Assembly (NCBI RefSeq): GCF_024220585.1
Contig: NZ_JAMXKF010000003.1
Location: forward strand, 558,001-622,000
Reading direction: 5' to 3'
DNA from: Dyadobacter diqingensis
Lineage (GTDB): Bacteria; Bacteroidota; Bacteroidia; Cytophagales; Spirosomataceae
DNA length: 64,000 nt
Shown here: positions 35,465-43,959 of the stretch, piece by piece
How the letters are laid out: each line of letters opens with the position of its first letter
Numbering within the stretch: the stretch's first letter is position 1
Translations under genes and position numbers: made by a program
Notes under the pieces: model-generated
Told to the model about the DNA's origin: nothing
Database searches by the model: none
Seen by the model: the letters and a program-made list of their open reading frames with translations, nothing else

Positions 35465-36397
35465 TCACACTCGATTATTGAGCAGATCTGTGTCTTTTGA
35501 CCAATGTTTGTAGGTTGTGAGGTATTGGTCTTTAAATTCAAATAGAATTCTTATGGATCTAATAAGATAGTCAGGCCTAGTACCAGGGGTTAATTTTTGC
35601 GATAATTTTGCGAAATGTTTGATTAAATTCGTTTTGTTATTTTTTGTAGTCAAAGCATGAGTGAACCTTTTGTCTGAAGTTGTATCGTTGCGTGTTTCTA
35701 GTACTTCTGTTAGTATAAGATACAAGTTCGTATATTCTAAAAAAGACAAAGTAGAACGGTTATCTCTTGTAGGATCAAGAAATTTTAAGCAGTCATGTAG
35801 TGCAGCTCTGTGATCTATTGAATAAAAATTAGATTTATCATTTAGAGCCTTTACATTATTTTTAGGGACTTCAATAATTTCAGCTTCTAGAAAATCCTTG
35901 GAAATTCTTATTAATGGCTGAAGCTTGCTTATACTGGAGGTTTCTTGTTGAAAGCTTCTTTGACTCGGCTCCATTTTAAAGTATGGATTATTTTGAAGTC
36001 CAGATGAAAACTGCAAATCGCAATTGAGGTGGTGTTTAATACGAAATTCGAAATCCAAAAAAAAGCTCTTTACTATCTCAAAATATGAGTAAAGTATATA
36101 AGATAGGTTAACCCTCTCTAAAATTACTAACATACGGTGTCCGTAAAATTTAGCTCTTGCCGAGTTTGTTTTTTCATCCCAATAAGAGCTCGTAATTTCA
36201 ATCCAAAGCTGAGATATTGATTGCTCTGTTAATACGTATAGCTCTTGGTGAAGACATGCACCTATATAATCTTCATATTGAAGATGCTGTTGAAAAAAGC
36301 CATCGTTGAATTTTTCAATCCAGTCAATAAAGAAGGTGTCGTGAAGTAATGTATCAATCTCATTTAACGGAATAGAGGAGCTTTTGTGTAAATCCAT
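35465..36397 (-). CDS. Unknown 310-aa protein of the integrase module
   Basis: 310 aa from the ATG at 36397. An ATG six codons earlier (36415) lies inside the integrase terminator hairpin, so it is not chosen. The protein is helix-rich with no recognised domain: an acidic N-terminal region, a middle part with SIDHRAALHDCLKFLDP and a basic C-terminal region (TNLIKHFAKLSQKLTPGTRP). Proteins of this size between integrase and the helix-turn-helix gene recur in Bacteroidota elements as far as I recall, without known function. The basic end could bind DNA. Confidence 0.65.
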   Translation of the reverse strand: MDLHKSSSIPLNEIDTLLHDTFFIDWIEKFNDGFFQQHLQYEDYIGACLHQELYVLTEQSISQLWIEITSSYWDEKTNSARAKFYGHRMLVILERVNLSYILYSYFEIVKSFFLDFEFRIKHHLNCDLQFSSGLQNNPYFKMEPSQRSFQQETSSISKLQPLIRISKDFLEAEIIEVPKNNVKALNDKSNFYSIDHRAALHDCLKFLDPTRDNRSTLSFLEYTNLYLILTEVLETRNDTTSDKRFTHALTTKNNKTNLIKHFAKLSQKLTPGTRPDYLIRSIRILFEFKDQYLTTYKHWSKDTDLLNNRV

Positions 36398-36402
36398 TGT
36401 TG

Positions 36403-36444
36403 AAAAAAAGAACATGTTAAGTTTTGACTAAACTTAGCATGTTC
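36403..36444 (-). terminator. Intrinsic terminator after the integrase
   Basis: On the minus strand GAACATGCTAAGTTT pairs with AAACTTAACATGTTC (one mismatch) across a 5-base loop, followed by seven T. It ends integrase transcription just before the 310-aa gene, so the latter needs its own promoter or read-through. Confidence 0.88.
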
Positions 36445-36498
36445 TTTTGAATTTTTTGAAGAATTTTGAAAGTTAACTGTCAGGTCGACTATTGAATG

Positions 36499-37764
36499 TT
36501 ATTCTGTTGGCAATTTGAATTTTTCGCTTACGTTAACTTTTGTAAGGAGGTCTGAATATTTGGTCATTACATCATTTTCGTGGCTTCCTAAGTAATTTTC
36601 AGTGGTTTTAATACTATTGTGTCCTAGACTTCTTGAAATCAATACTAGCGGTGCATCGTTTTGCATCATGATGGTACTAAAACTGTGTCTAGCTACATAA
36701 GTTGTCAATGGGATTTTGATGTCAAGCGTTTTACCCACTTTTTTCATATATTTATTTACCAGTTTAGTGACATTCTGGACACTCATTCTTTCCCTTAAAG
36801 GGGATGCATTCAAAGGTAAAAAAGGGAATATGTGATTTTCCGGAGCGGTATTCTTATTGCCCCATTTATCAATCGTCAGTTTAGCAAAATCATGTAGGGG
36901 AATTGTAATTTGTTTCTGGTTATTTCTGGAAGTTAATTCAGTCTTTGCCCGAACCACTCTCATTGTTTTGTTTTCGATATTTGAATATCGAAGTCGGCAA
37001 ATATCCTTAATATTTAAACCATTGCAGAAATAAGAAAATAACCAAATATCGATTGCCATATCTTCATTGCTTCCACCAACTCTTTTAAATTCTATTATAC
37101 TGTCTATTTGATTTTGGGTAAGAGCTTTTTTTATATTCTGACTAGCAGGGATCACATATTTTCCTTTTTTGAACGGGTAATCCTCTCTACGCATATATCC
37201 CGATTCAATAGCCTGATTGACAATTGTCCTAAAGCTTCGAAGGTATATGCCGACAGTAGTATCCTTCGTTCCTTTATTTTTCGCCTCACGTTCATATTTT
37301 TTTAAAAAATCAACTGTTATATCATCAAATCGAAGTCGTTTTTGAAAAGCCTTCAATGAATTTAATGCAGATTGATACGATTGCGCTGTGGAAATGCGGC
37401 CTGAATCCGTTAGAAATGCTATATATTTTTCCATTAGGGCATAAATGTCTCCCGAATGGGCTTTGGGAGTGTTACCGAAATAATGAGATTCAAAGATTTT
37501 AAATCCAAATTCTGGAAGAGCTCTTATTATTTGATTTGCTTTGGACTCCTCAAATTGAATACGAATTTTAACATCTCTTAATAAATCAGGCAATTTTTTT
37601 GAGGTTGTTATACGCTCATAATCTTCCATAGATAAATCGATAGCAATAATGTAATCTTTGTATTCCCTAAGATATGTAACTCGTAATTTTAACGGATATT
37701 TTCCGTCTTGCTTAATTCTACGTTTGTCGAGGACAATTTTCGCTGTTGCTTTGGATAAACTCAT
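36499..37764 (-). CDS. int: Tyrosine recombinase (integrase) of the element
   Basis: 421 aa. An N-terminal arm-binding domain (about 1-95; AKIVLDKRRIKQDGKYPLKL) is followed by a SAM-like core-binding domain (105-200) and the catalytic domain. Catalytic residues are R257 in DICRLRY, R359 in YVARHSF (where the usual first His of H-x-x-R is Tyr, common in Bacteroidota integrases), H382 in SLGHNS and the nucleophile Y391 in ENYLGS. It integrates the element at the tRNA-Asn 3' half next to which it lies. The upstream palindrome at 37793-37813 may regulate it. Confidence 0.95.
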   Translation of the reverse strand: MSLSKATAKIVLDKRRIKQDGKYPLKLRVTYLREYKDYIIAIDLSMEDYERITTSKKLPDLLRDVKIRIQFEESKANQIIRALPEFGFKIFESHYFGNTPKAHSGDIYALMEKYIAFLTDSGRISTAQSYQSALNSLKAFQKRLRFDDITVDFLKKYEREAKNKGTKDTTVGIYLRSFRTIVNQAIESGYMRREDYPFKKGKYVIPASQNIKKALTQNQIDSIIEFKRVGGSNEDMAIDIWLFSYFCNGLNIKDICRLRYSNIENKTMRVVRAKTELTSRNNQKQITIPLHDFAKLTIDKWGNKNTAPENHIFPFLPLNASPLRERMSVQNVTKLVNKYMKKVGKTLDIKIPLTTYVARHSFSTIMMQNDAPLVLISRSLGHNSIKTTENYLGSHENDVMTKYSDLLTKVNVSEKFKLPTE

Positions 37765-37779
37765 AAATTTTAAGATTTA

Positions 37780-37802
37780 ATTTGCAAACAATTTCACAAA
37801 CA
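37780..37802 (+). repeat. Right arm-type repeat
   Basis: Exact copy of the 23-base sequence at 25711-25733, in the same orientation, 16 bases upstream of the integrase start. It is a probable arm site. Confidence 0.7.
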
Positions 37803-37813
37803 AACTTTGTGAA
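37793..37813. promoter_or_regulatory. Palindrome upstream of the integrase, possible operator
   Basis: TTCACAAA, 5-base spacer, TTTGTGAA: perfect 8-base arms overlapping the right arm repeat and 29 bases before the integrase start. It suits autoregulation by the recombinase or the helix-turn-helix protein. The left arm copy lacks the second half. Confidence 0.55.
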
Positions 37814-37927
37814 CACCGATAAATACCGGATACAAAGGATGATAAAAATTTTATTAAATAATTGGTGTAGAGATAGTTGTATTAGAAAAGACAAGTATCA
37901 ATAACAATCGATTAGTAGAGATCGCAC

Positions 37928-37979
37928 GACTGTTAATCAGAGGGTCGTTGGTTCGAGCCCAACTTCGGGAGCCCTGAAT
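37928..37979 (+). repeat. attR: right 52-base direct repeat (displaced tRNA-Asn 3' half)
   Basis: Identical to 25619-25670. The acceptor and D-arm halves are missing upstream, so it is not a functional tRNA. It is followed by what must be the original host terminator. Confidence 0.93.
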
Positions 37980-37983
37980 GAGA

Positions 37984-38015
37984 AGCACTTAACGAGAAAT
38001 CGTTAAGTGCTTTTT
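37984..38015 (+). terminator. Orphan host terminator of tRNA-Asn
   Basis: AGCACTTAACGA, GAAA tetraloop, TCGTTAAGTGCT, then a T-rich tract. A perfect 12-base stem that once ended the tRNA-Asn transcript and now sits outside the element without its gene. Confidence 0.85.
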
Positions 38016-38066
38016 CCTTTTACTATTACCCGGAAATTCGTGATGAAACCGGTGGTGGCTCAATGT

Positions 38067-39491
38067 TTAGGGTACCAGAACTTTCTTTGATCTTACACTG
38101 CCCTGATTTTGCAACGACAAAATATACAGGCCGGATGAAAGATTATTTGCCGGTTTCACCGTGTAGATATTTCCAGTATTAATCAGACTGAACGGAATGG
38201 TTCGGCCACTGATATCAAACAAACGGATGTTTTGCTGATTGTCTCCTTTTAGCAGGAATTTTAACTCACGGTTGGCGACAGGATTCCCCAGAATTTCAAA
38301 AGAAACGCTGTTCGCATTGTTGGAAACAGAGATAATCCGGGAGTTTTCAAAGCTGCCGTCTCTATCGACTTGTTTTAACCGGTAATAGTTGTTTCCCTTT
38401 ACAGGCGAGGCGTCCAGGAAGTTGTAATTTAACTTTACTCCTGAATTCCCTTTTGCCGTCACCGTTCCAATGGTCATAAATTCTGCCAGATCACCGCTGC
38501 GCTGAATATCGAAATGGCTGCTTCCTGATTCTTCTGTGGTAGACCACGAAAGTGTAATGACGTCGTCCAGTAAATCTCCTTTGAATTTTGTGAGTTTTAC
38601 GGGGAGCGGAGTACAGTTATTTTTTAGCTCAGCGATAATGGCATTTGGCAGGCTTGGGCTTGAAATTTCAGCCCATATTGATCGGACGTCTTCTCCGGCG
38701 GCATATGTGTAAGGAACAGCACTGAGGTCAACAGGAAGTGACGAAGACAGGCTGGTAATGGGACTGGTGTAAATCAGATTGTCACCAGGGCCAAAAACGG
38801 TTTGTCCCAATATTAATACACCGTCATCAAGATAAAGTTTGTAGGTGATATTAAAGGCCGAGGGATTGGTGGTTGTAATGTCAAGATCATAGGTTCTGGG
38901 GCCTGCTGGTGGATTGCAGTTAATAAGTCCGCTTACAACAGGATCGTTGATTGTAAGGTTGAAATTTTGCGAATAACAGTGTACGGGAGGTTTGTCGCTG
39001 GCTGATTGGGTAGACCAGACATCTCCTTTGAGAACAGGAATTGAGGAGCAGGCCCCTGGTATCGGAAATTGAATGTTACCAATTGTGATTTTGTAAAGGT
39101 CTCCGCTGATATTCTGTTCTATTATGGTTACTCCGGTGAAAAGAGGGTGAACATTAGCATCGGGACTGTATGTTGATAACAATGACGCAACACCGTCTGT
39201 ATTGATAGCCAGTGTCGCAAGCACAGCCCCGAGTTCAGTGGCTGTTGGTGCCTTCTTATAATCAATGTTCGGATATTGGCTGGGTGTCCAGAGGTGGACG
39301 TAGGTGTACTTGTTCCCATTGTTTTTATCTATCGTAAAAGACAGATTCACGTTGACTATGCAATTCGCTCCGTTGGTTGTAACACTGTTTAGTTCAACTC
39401 CGGGATTTACAAATGAACACTGCGCACTTAGCTGATTGAATTGAGCCAGGCATGTAATGCAAACCATGCTCAAGAGGTAGGATGTTTTCAT
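38067..39491 (-). CDS. Secreted protein with type IX secretion (T9SS type A) C-terminal signal
   Basis: 474 aa. A signal peptide ends near LAQFNQLSAQ (residue 24). A beta-rich passenger follows without known enzymatic motifs. A segment typical of T9SS cargo comes next, LPVKLTKFKGDLLDDVITLSW, then YYRLKQVDRDGSFENS. The C-terminal 75 residues form the sorting domain: IRLFDISGRTIPF, GLYILSL and the final basic RSKKVLVP. It should be exported by Sec, moved across the outer membrane by T9SS, and attached to the surface or released. The function of the passenger is unknown. Confidence 0.88.
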   Translation of the reverse strand: MKTSYLLSMVCITCLAQFNQLSAQCSFVNPGVELNSVTTNGANCIVNVNLSFTIDKNNGNKYTYVHLWTPSQYPNIDYKKAPTATELGAVLATLAINTDGVASLLSTYSPDANVHPLFTGVTIIEQNISGDLYKITIGNIQFPIPGACSSIPVLKGDVWSTQSASDKPPVHCYSQNFNLTINDPVVSGLINCNPPAGPRTYDLDITTTNPSAFNITYKLYLDDGVLILGQTVFGPGDNLIYTSPITSLSSSLPVDLSAVPYTYAAGEDVRSIWAEISSPSLPNAIIAELKNNCTPLPVKLTKFKGDLLDDVITLSWSTTEESGSSHFDIQRSGDLAEFMTIGTVTAKGNSGVKLNYNFLDASPVKGNNYYRLKQVDRDGSFENSRIISVSNNANSVSFEILGNPVANRELKFLLKGDNQQNIRLFDISGRTIPFSLINTGNIYTVKPANNLSSGLYILSLQNQGSVRSKKVLVP

Positions 39492-40000
39492 AGTACATAA
39501 GTTTAGAACTGGGTCAGATTGTCAACTCAAGATACTATGTATATATAGAAATAGTTTAAATTTTTAATGAAAAAGTTTCAAAAAATTACGCAGTGGTTAA
39601 ATTGAAATAATTATACATTTTATTTGTAGAATATAAATATAACTAATACTAAATGCTATTAGAAATATATCGAATTTTGTTGTTGAATTAGTTTTATCTG
39701 TCTGATTATCAGTGAATATTTTGTTTTTATTTGATCTATTGATAGATAATTAATTTGACACAAAGATGGAATTACATTCACTTGGGTTGGTGAATTAATG
39801 GTGTGGGTTGTTCGTTTTGTTTTCTTGTTAAAGTTATATTTTTTGGGAGAGGCGAAGTGCGTTGAGACCTGGAAGCTAATTAACTTGTGCACCCGTAGTA
39901 TTGGGTATTATACAGACAAGAATTTACTGATGAAACTTCATAAGTTTCTCTCCGTTGTCTTCTGAACAACCGCACATTTTTGAATAAAATATGACAGGAA
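39492..40000. other. Intergenic region, AT-rich
   Basis: Nothing convincing is seen. It must hold the promoter of the T9SS cargo gene on the minus strand. A minus-strand frame of 77 codons at 39659-39892 is of low-complexity AT-driven content and is not called. Confidence 0.5.
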
Positions 40001-40369
40001 TTACCCTATCCGGAATGATGACAGCAGGATCTCCCGGTTATAAATTTTATACTCAGGGCAGCCATTGTATTTTTCAGAAAGGTCGATGTCTACCCAGTCC
40101 CGGTTTAGCGCGTTAATGTAGGTTCCATAATAATCGGGATATAAAGCGGTAAGAGTAATGACGGAATCAGGTTCCATCGAGAGTTCTTCGTGACCAAGTT
40201 CATTGACGAAATAATACCCCGTGCATAAGCCTTGTGAGGTTTCAAATTCAATTTTAACCTGGCTGCCCACAACTTCCTGTTGAATAACCTCAACAGAAAT
40301 CTCTTCTCTCAAATCCTCAGCCGTTCCCAGTGTTTCTTCCTGATCTCCCAAAATTTCAGTCGTATCCAT
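40001..40369 (-). CDS. Small acidic protein of unknown function
   Basis: 122 aa. The first 30 residues are strongly acidic (DQEETLGTAEDLREE) and the rest looks like a single beta-rich domain (VKIEFETSQGLCTGYYF, ITLTALYPDYYGTY). No signal peptide and no known motif. It lies between the T9SS cargo gene and the cobalamin genes, 85 bases from cobC, and may be independent of both. The function is not recognised. Confidence 0.65.
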   Translation of the reverse strand: MDTTEILGDQEETLGTAEDLREEISVEVIQQEVVGSQVKIEFETSQGLCTGYYFVNELGHEELSMEPDSVITLTALYPDYYGTYINALNRDWVDIDLSEKYNGCPEYKIYNREILLSSFRIG

Positions 40370-40454
40370 ATGAAGTGTTTAAGGCAAATGTCTGTTTTAC
40401 ACTTTAACCTTAAAAAGGCGTACCTGAGGTGGCAGAATCCCGAAAAGATCGCAA

Positions 40455-40997
40455 TTAGTTAATATCAGAGTTGGCGGCTATGGATAACTTAATCACTTCT
40501 CCATAGCCGATTTTGATTTCAAAAGCGTCAGCAAGTGCCACATTTCGTAAGTGAGCAAGAATTAATCGAATAACGCCTCCATGCGTCACAATCGCTATTT
40601 TTTGAGCTGATGACGACAATAAATCGTCCCAAAATGAAAGCACACGGGTGTTCATTTGTATCATACTTTCTCCACCCGGGACGACGACATTGACAAAATC
40701 GTCCATCCATAATTGCAAGTCGGCTTCATTGACGGTATCCCAGGTTTCACCTTCCCAATCTCCGAAATCGAGCTCGGTAAGCCGTTTGTCTGTGATGAAA
40801 TCAAGGGTAATTTGTTGCGCTAATAAGGTACAACGTGTGGAGGGACTGGAATAAACAGAATCGAAATTTTCGGGGAGCCGGTTTTTTATGGCTTCAAGTT
40901 CCTGAGAAAAAGTATCCGTTAACGGCACCTCAAAACGTCCGTAAATCAGACCGGGAGATAGAGAAGGAGTGGTATGGCGGATTAAATAAATTTGCAT
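40455..40997 (-). CDS. cobC: Histidine phosphatase, probable alpha-ribazole phosphatase
   Basis: 180 aa. The phosphoenzyme motif LIRHTTP carries His8; SSPSTRCTLLA and the ELDFGDWEG motif are typical, and the second histidine is in VTHGG. In cobalamin assembly CobC removes the 5'-phosphate from alpha-ribazole phosphate or adenosylcobalamin phosphate. The general histidine phosphatase family is broad; the specific role is taken from its 16-base overlap with cobS. Confidence 0.88.
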   Translation of the reverse strand: MQIYLIRHTTPSLSPGLIYGRFEVPLTDTFSQELEAIKNRLPENFDSVYSSPSTRCTLLAQQITLDFITDKRLTELDFGDWEGETWDTVNEADLQLWMDDFVNVVVPGGESMIQMNTRVLSFWDDLLSSSAQKIAIVTHGGVIRLILAHLRNVALADAFEIKIGYGEVIKLSIAANSDIN

Positions 40998-41773
40998 AAA
41001 ACAGCAGTAAACAGGTAAAATCCGATTTCACAGACCTGCTGCGTCGTGCCGAGGCAATCGCCCGTATAACCGCCAATCCACTTTGTGAAATAGCGCGCCA
41101 GCATCATTTTGATCAGATAAAGTATGGGCAGAGAAACGATCAGCCAGGGTTGATTGAGTAGAAGTATCAGGCCGGTTAACGGAACAAGCGCAAAAATGGC
41201 AGCGATCCATAACGTGTTTTTGCTACCAACCTCGGCTACCGGTTTGGCCTTGCTGTCGTGGGTAAAACGAACGTATGAATGTGAGAAAATCATGGTCACG
41301 GCCATAAACCTGCTCAGTGTATGTGCATTTATTAAAAGCAGTATAAGTACCGGGAATTGGTTTTGTTTGATTTCGGTCAATGCATTAAGCAGTGAAAACT
41401 TCAATCCCAAGAGCAGTATGAGACCTACAACGGCATATGTGCCAACGCGGCTGTCCTTCATAATTTCCAGGATTTTTTCTTTTGTCCAGCCACCGCCAAA
41501 GCCGTCGCAGGCATCGGCAAAGCCATCTTCATGGAAGGCGCCGGTAAGGAGAATGGTAGAAATCATGGAAAGAATAACACCGGTCGAAATATTGATGCAA
41601 TATATCCCAAGCATCAGAAAAATGGAGGAAATTGAGCCAACAATCCACCCGATCAAGGGCAGGTAACGTGTGGCTTTGTTCATATCGTCGGGGTTATAAC
41701 CGACCCAGGCAGGAGCGGGGAGCCGGGTGTAGAATTGCAATGCGGTGAAAAATAATCGTAATTCCTGCTTCAT
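40982..41773 (-). CDS. cobS: Adenosylcobinamide-GDP ribazoletransferase (cobalamin synthase)
   Basis: 263 aa, an integral membrane protein with six or seven helices. The family motif FHEDGFADACDGFGGG (80-95) carries the acidic metal ligands, and DSRVGTYAVVGL (107-118) follows. GGYTGDCLG near the C-terminus is the second signature. It joins adenosylcobinamide-GDP with alpha-ribazole (phosphate) in the inner membrane, the last assembly step. It overlaps cobC by 16 bases. Confidence 0.95.
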   Translation of the reverse strand: MKQELRLFFTALQFYTRLPAPAWVGYNPDDMNKATRYLPLIGWIVGSISSIFLMLGIYCINISTGVILSMISTILLTGAFHEDGFADACDGFGGGWTKEKILEIMKDSRVGTYAVVGLILLLGLKFSLLNALTEIKQNQFPVLILLLINAHTLSRFMAVTMIFSHSYVRFTHDSKAKPVAEVGSKNTLWIAAIFALVPLTGLILLLNQPWLIVSLPILYLIKMMLARYFTKWIGGYTGDCLGTTQQVCEIGFYLFTAVLCKFI

Positions 41774-41805
41774 AGATTTTGGTTTGTTGCCTGGTTACGA
41801 TCAGA

Positions 41806-42699
41806 TTATACCGACTGGCGGATGATATTAATTTCTTCGTTTTTAAAGCCGATATTCAAATGCTGATGGTCGTGAAAGTTAAAAACCTGGCCGGAATCAC
41901 GGACCGTTTTTATTTTTGCAAAATCGAGTTCCTGAATAAGCCAGCCTTCTTTTTGTGGCGGCACGGTTGCAATAATGCCCTCTTCCGGCATGTCTTTGTC
42001 GGGTGTTGAATAGTAGGCTGCAAAACCGTAGTTTATATCCACTGCCGGTGACCACAGCGCGTTGCCTACTGTCTGGGAAACAACGGTATAGGCCTGATTT
42101 TCCATGGCACGGGCCCTTGCTCCGATGTGTACACGCGTTGCACCTCGGATGGTTTCTGTACAGCTTGGCGCTAATATCAGCGAGGCACCATTTGAACTTA
42201 AGAGATGGGAACCCAGTGCAAATTCGACGTCATAGCAAATCTGAATACCAAAAGTGCCCCAGGAAGCTTCGAAAAGTGTAAGATTTTTTACACCGCTTTG
42301 GATTCCCCATTCTTCATTTTCAAAACGGGTCATGAAAAATTTATCCTGAAAACCCGCCAGGCCTTTTGGCGAGAAAACATACACACGGTTCACATTTTTC
42401 CCATCTTCGATGACCGGAATACTCGGCGCTACAATAATGACTTTATACTTTTTTGCAAGGTCAGAAAAGACCGTACAAAACTGATCTTTCAAGGAATCCA
42501 GTTCAACCACCTGACGGCGAATGTCGCTTCTGATCTTATCAGAAAAAATACTCACGAGCTCCATTGCCCCATATTCTGGGAAAAGTAAAAGCCCGGATTT
42601 TTGCCGTACTGCGTCAGTTACCCATTGTTCAACGTGTGCACGCCATGTGTCAAAATCAGCATGTTCGGTAATCGGATAACTGGCGGAGGCAATGATCAT
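41806..42699 (-). CDS. Carbon-nitrogen hydrolase (nitrilase superfamily)
   Basis: 297 aa. The catalytic triad Glu42 (FPEYGA), Lys120 (FQDKFF) and Cys155 (QICYDVEF) is complete. Similar proteins hydrolyse amides or N-carbamoyl groups; the exact substrate is unknown. It lies 32 bases upstream of cobS on the same strand, so a link to cobalamin (for example amide handling) is possible but not shown. Closest in style to amidases annotated as hydrolases of omega-amides or N-carbamoyl compounds. Confidence 0.85.
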   Translation of the reverse strand: MIIASASYPITEHADFDTWRAHVEQWVTDAVRQKSGLLLFPEYGAMELVSIFSDKIRSDIRRQVVELDSLKDQFCTVFSDLAKKYKVIIVAPSIPVIEDGKNVNRVYVFSPKGLAGFQDKFFMTRFENEEWGIQSGVKNLTLFEASWGTFGIQICYDVEFALGSHLLSSNGASLILAPSCTETIRGATRVHIGARARAMENQAYTVVSQTVGNALWSPAVDINYGFAAYYSTPDKDMPEEGIIATVPPQKEGWLIQELDFAKIKTVRDSGQVFNFHDHQHLNIGFKNEEINIIRQSV

Positions 42700-42784
42700 A
42701 TTTAAAAAATTGTGTGGAAATGATTAAATCAGGGAGATGGATGCGGTGCTTTTAAGGATTACGTGCGTTACACCTTGGAAATGC

Positions 42785-43375
42785 CTATTCAATTTCTTTC
42801 ATCCAAAAAATCATGGTTTTGGGTGTTGAAATGGTTTCGCCGAGATCGGGCCATTCCATGGTTGCTTTCAAATCCGGTACTTTTTTATAACCCCTCTTGA
42901 TCCAGAATACATCATTGGGCCTGTAATCTGCTGGTTGTTCGGGATGATTAACTCTTTCCACCGAGCAAAAACAAGCCGTTTTGAAGGTGCCAAAACTGCT
43001 TGCATATTCCTCTCGTGCATCAAAAAAACGATGGCCTAGTCCCAGTCCGCGATAGCTGCTTAACAGGATGCTTTCTCCGAAATAAAAAATGCTGTCAATA
43101 TTAAAACCCGCTTTTTCAAATGGCCCACGAATATCTGCTGTTTCGTCTCGCAACGGAATACAGGTAGTTGCACCCACCATTTTTTCACCATCATAAATGG
43201 CAAATAAAAAAGAGCGGTCAGAATATGCGTATGTCTTCAGATATTCCATTTCATATGCCAGAGAACCCTCATACAAATAGGGATAGTCCCGGAAAACTGC
43301 AATCCGCAATTTAGCCAGATCCTCGAAAACGGATTCAATTCCGCGGCCTTGTTTGGTAAGAAATGAAAGAGACAT
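42785..43375 (-). CDS. GNAT-family N-acetyltransferase
   Basis: 196 aa from the ATG at 43375 (MSLSFLTKQG). The frame continues 55 codons upstream into the next gene, but that extension is not protein-like and would overlap its end. The GNAT fold is seen in VFEDLAKLRIAVFRDYPYL (first helices), VGATTCIPL (strand beta 4) and ILLSSYRGLGLGHRFFDA, where R-G-x-G-L-G binds acetyl-CoA. The acyl acceptor is unknown. Neighbouring genes encode a SnoaL-like protein and a nitrilase. Confidence 0.82.
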   Translation of the reverse strand: MSLSFLTKQGRGIESVFEDLAKLRIAVFRDYPYLYEGSLAYEMEYLKTYAYSDRSFLFAIYDGEKMVGATTCIPLRDETADIRGPFEKAGFNIDSIFYFGESILLSSYRGLGLGHRFFDAREEYASSFGTFKTACFCSVERVNHPEQPADYRPNDVFWIKRGYKKVPDLKATMEWPDLGETISTPKTMIFWMKEIE

Positions 43376-43511
43376 AGTTTTTGGGCTATCGGCGGTCGGC
43401 TTTTGATTTTGAATCAGGTTGGTTAAATGGTCAACGGGTAGTGGCAGATTTCGGCAAATTGTTGCTATCATCGGATATCTGGCAGCCGAAAGCTGAAAGC
43501 CGACCGCCCTT

Positions 43512-43910
43512 TCATGAAACCAATTTGATCCAAAGTTCAAGATTATAATACGTAGTTACCCTGCTTATTTTTCCACCGGTCACTTCTAAAAATGCTGCGG
43601 CAGGTAATACGTATTTTTGCCCGTGTGCTTCCGGGAAACCTTCGTCGCCCTTTTTATATATCCCGTTCACGACAAACTCGGCAGACACACGTGTATCGGT
43701 TGGTTCCGTGAAAAACACCATGTCGGTTAAAGTTTCTTCATAAGAATCATCCATCATCCGCATGAATTCTGTAAATTTTTCAATGCCGACTCTTACTTCG
43801 CCCTGGTTAGGTTCATGACGAACTTCCGGGTGAAGCAAGGCAAGCATCCCTTCCCAGTTTTTCTCATTAAAGGAATTGTAATATTGCTTTACGGTGTCTA
43901 ATGCAGTCAT
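43512..43910 (-). CDS. SnoaL/NTF2-like protein
   Basis: 132 aa, a single cone-shaped NTF2-like domain. The start TALDTVKQYYNSFNEKNWEG is the first helix, followed by LLHPEVRHEPNQGEVRVG and a closing ISRVTTYYNLELW. The family includes ketosteroid isomerase-like enzymes, polyketide cyclases and binding proteins; the active-site residues do not let me choose. It is cytoplasmic. It lies 49 bases after the small membrane protein and upstream of the GNAT gene. Confidence 0.8.
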   Translation of the reverse strand: MTALDTVKQYYNSFNEKNWEGMLALLHPEVRHEPNQGEVRVGIEKFTEFMRMMDDSYEETLTDMVFFTEPTDTRVSAEFVVNGIYKKGDEGFPEAHGQKYVLPAAAFLEVTGGKISRVTTYYNLELWIKLVS

Positions 43911-43959
43911 TTTAGTAAAATCAGTGGATCAAAACGTTTTCACAAAGATAAGTTTTGGG

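Larger units (their letters stand above)
25619..37979. mobile_element. Integrative element in tRNA-Asn, about 12.4 kb
   Basis: The ends are a 52-base perfect direct repeat of the tRNA-Asn 3' half. A tyrosine recombinase gene lies at the right end, and a second direct repeat just inside both ends resembles recombinase arm sites. The interior is visibly more AT-rich than the flanks and holds ten coding regions: integrase, an unknown protein, a helix-turn-helix protein, a polymerase-like protein, two unknown or TPR proteins, a two-gene restriction-modification locus, a caspase-like protease, an HNH nuclease and a small unknown protein. No relaxase, type IV secretion or phage structural gene is seen. 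It may be a satellite or a mobilised genomic island rather than a self-transmissible element. Confidence 0.9.

Noticed and set aside
37928..37971. A second tRNA-Asn gene
   Set aside because: Only the 3' part from the anticodon arm is present; the acceptor 5' strand and D arm are replaced by unrelated sequence.
39659..39892. 77-codon gene on the minus strand
   Set aside because: AT-driven reading frame with no protein-like pattern.
43376..43540. 55-codon N-terminal extension of the GNAT protein
   Set aside because: It is not protein-like, overlaps the upstream gene, and the GNAT domain begins right after the chosen ATG.
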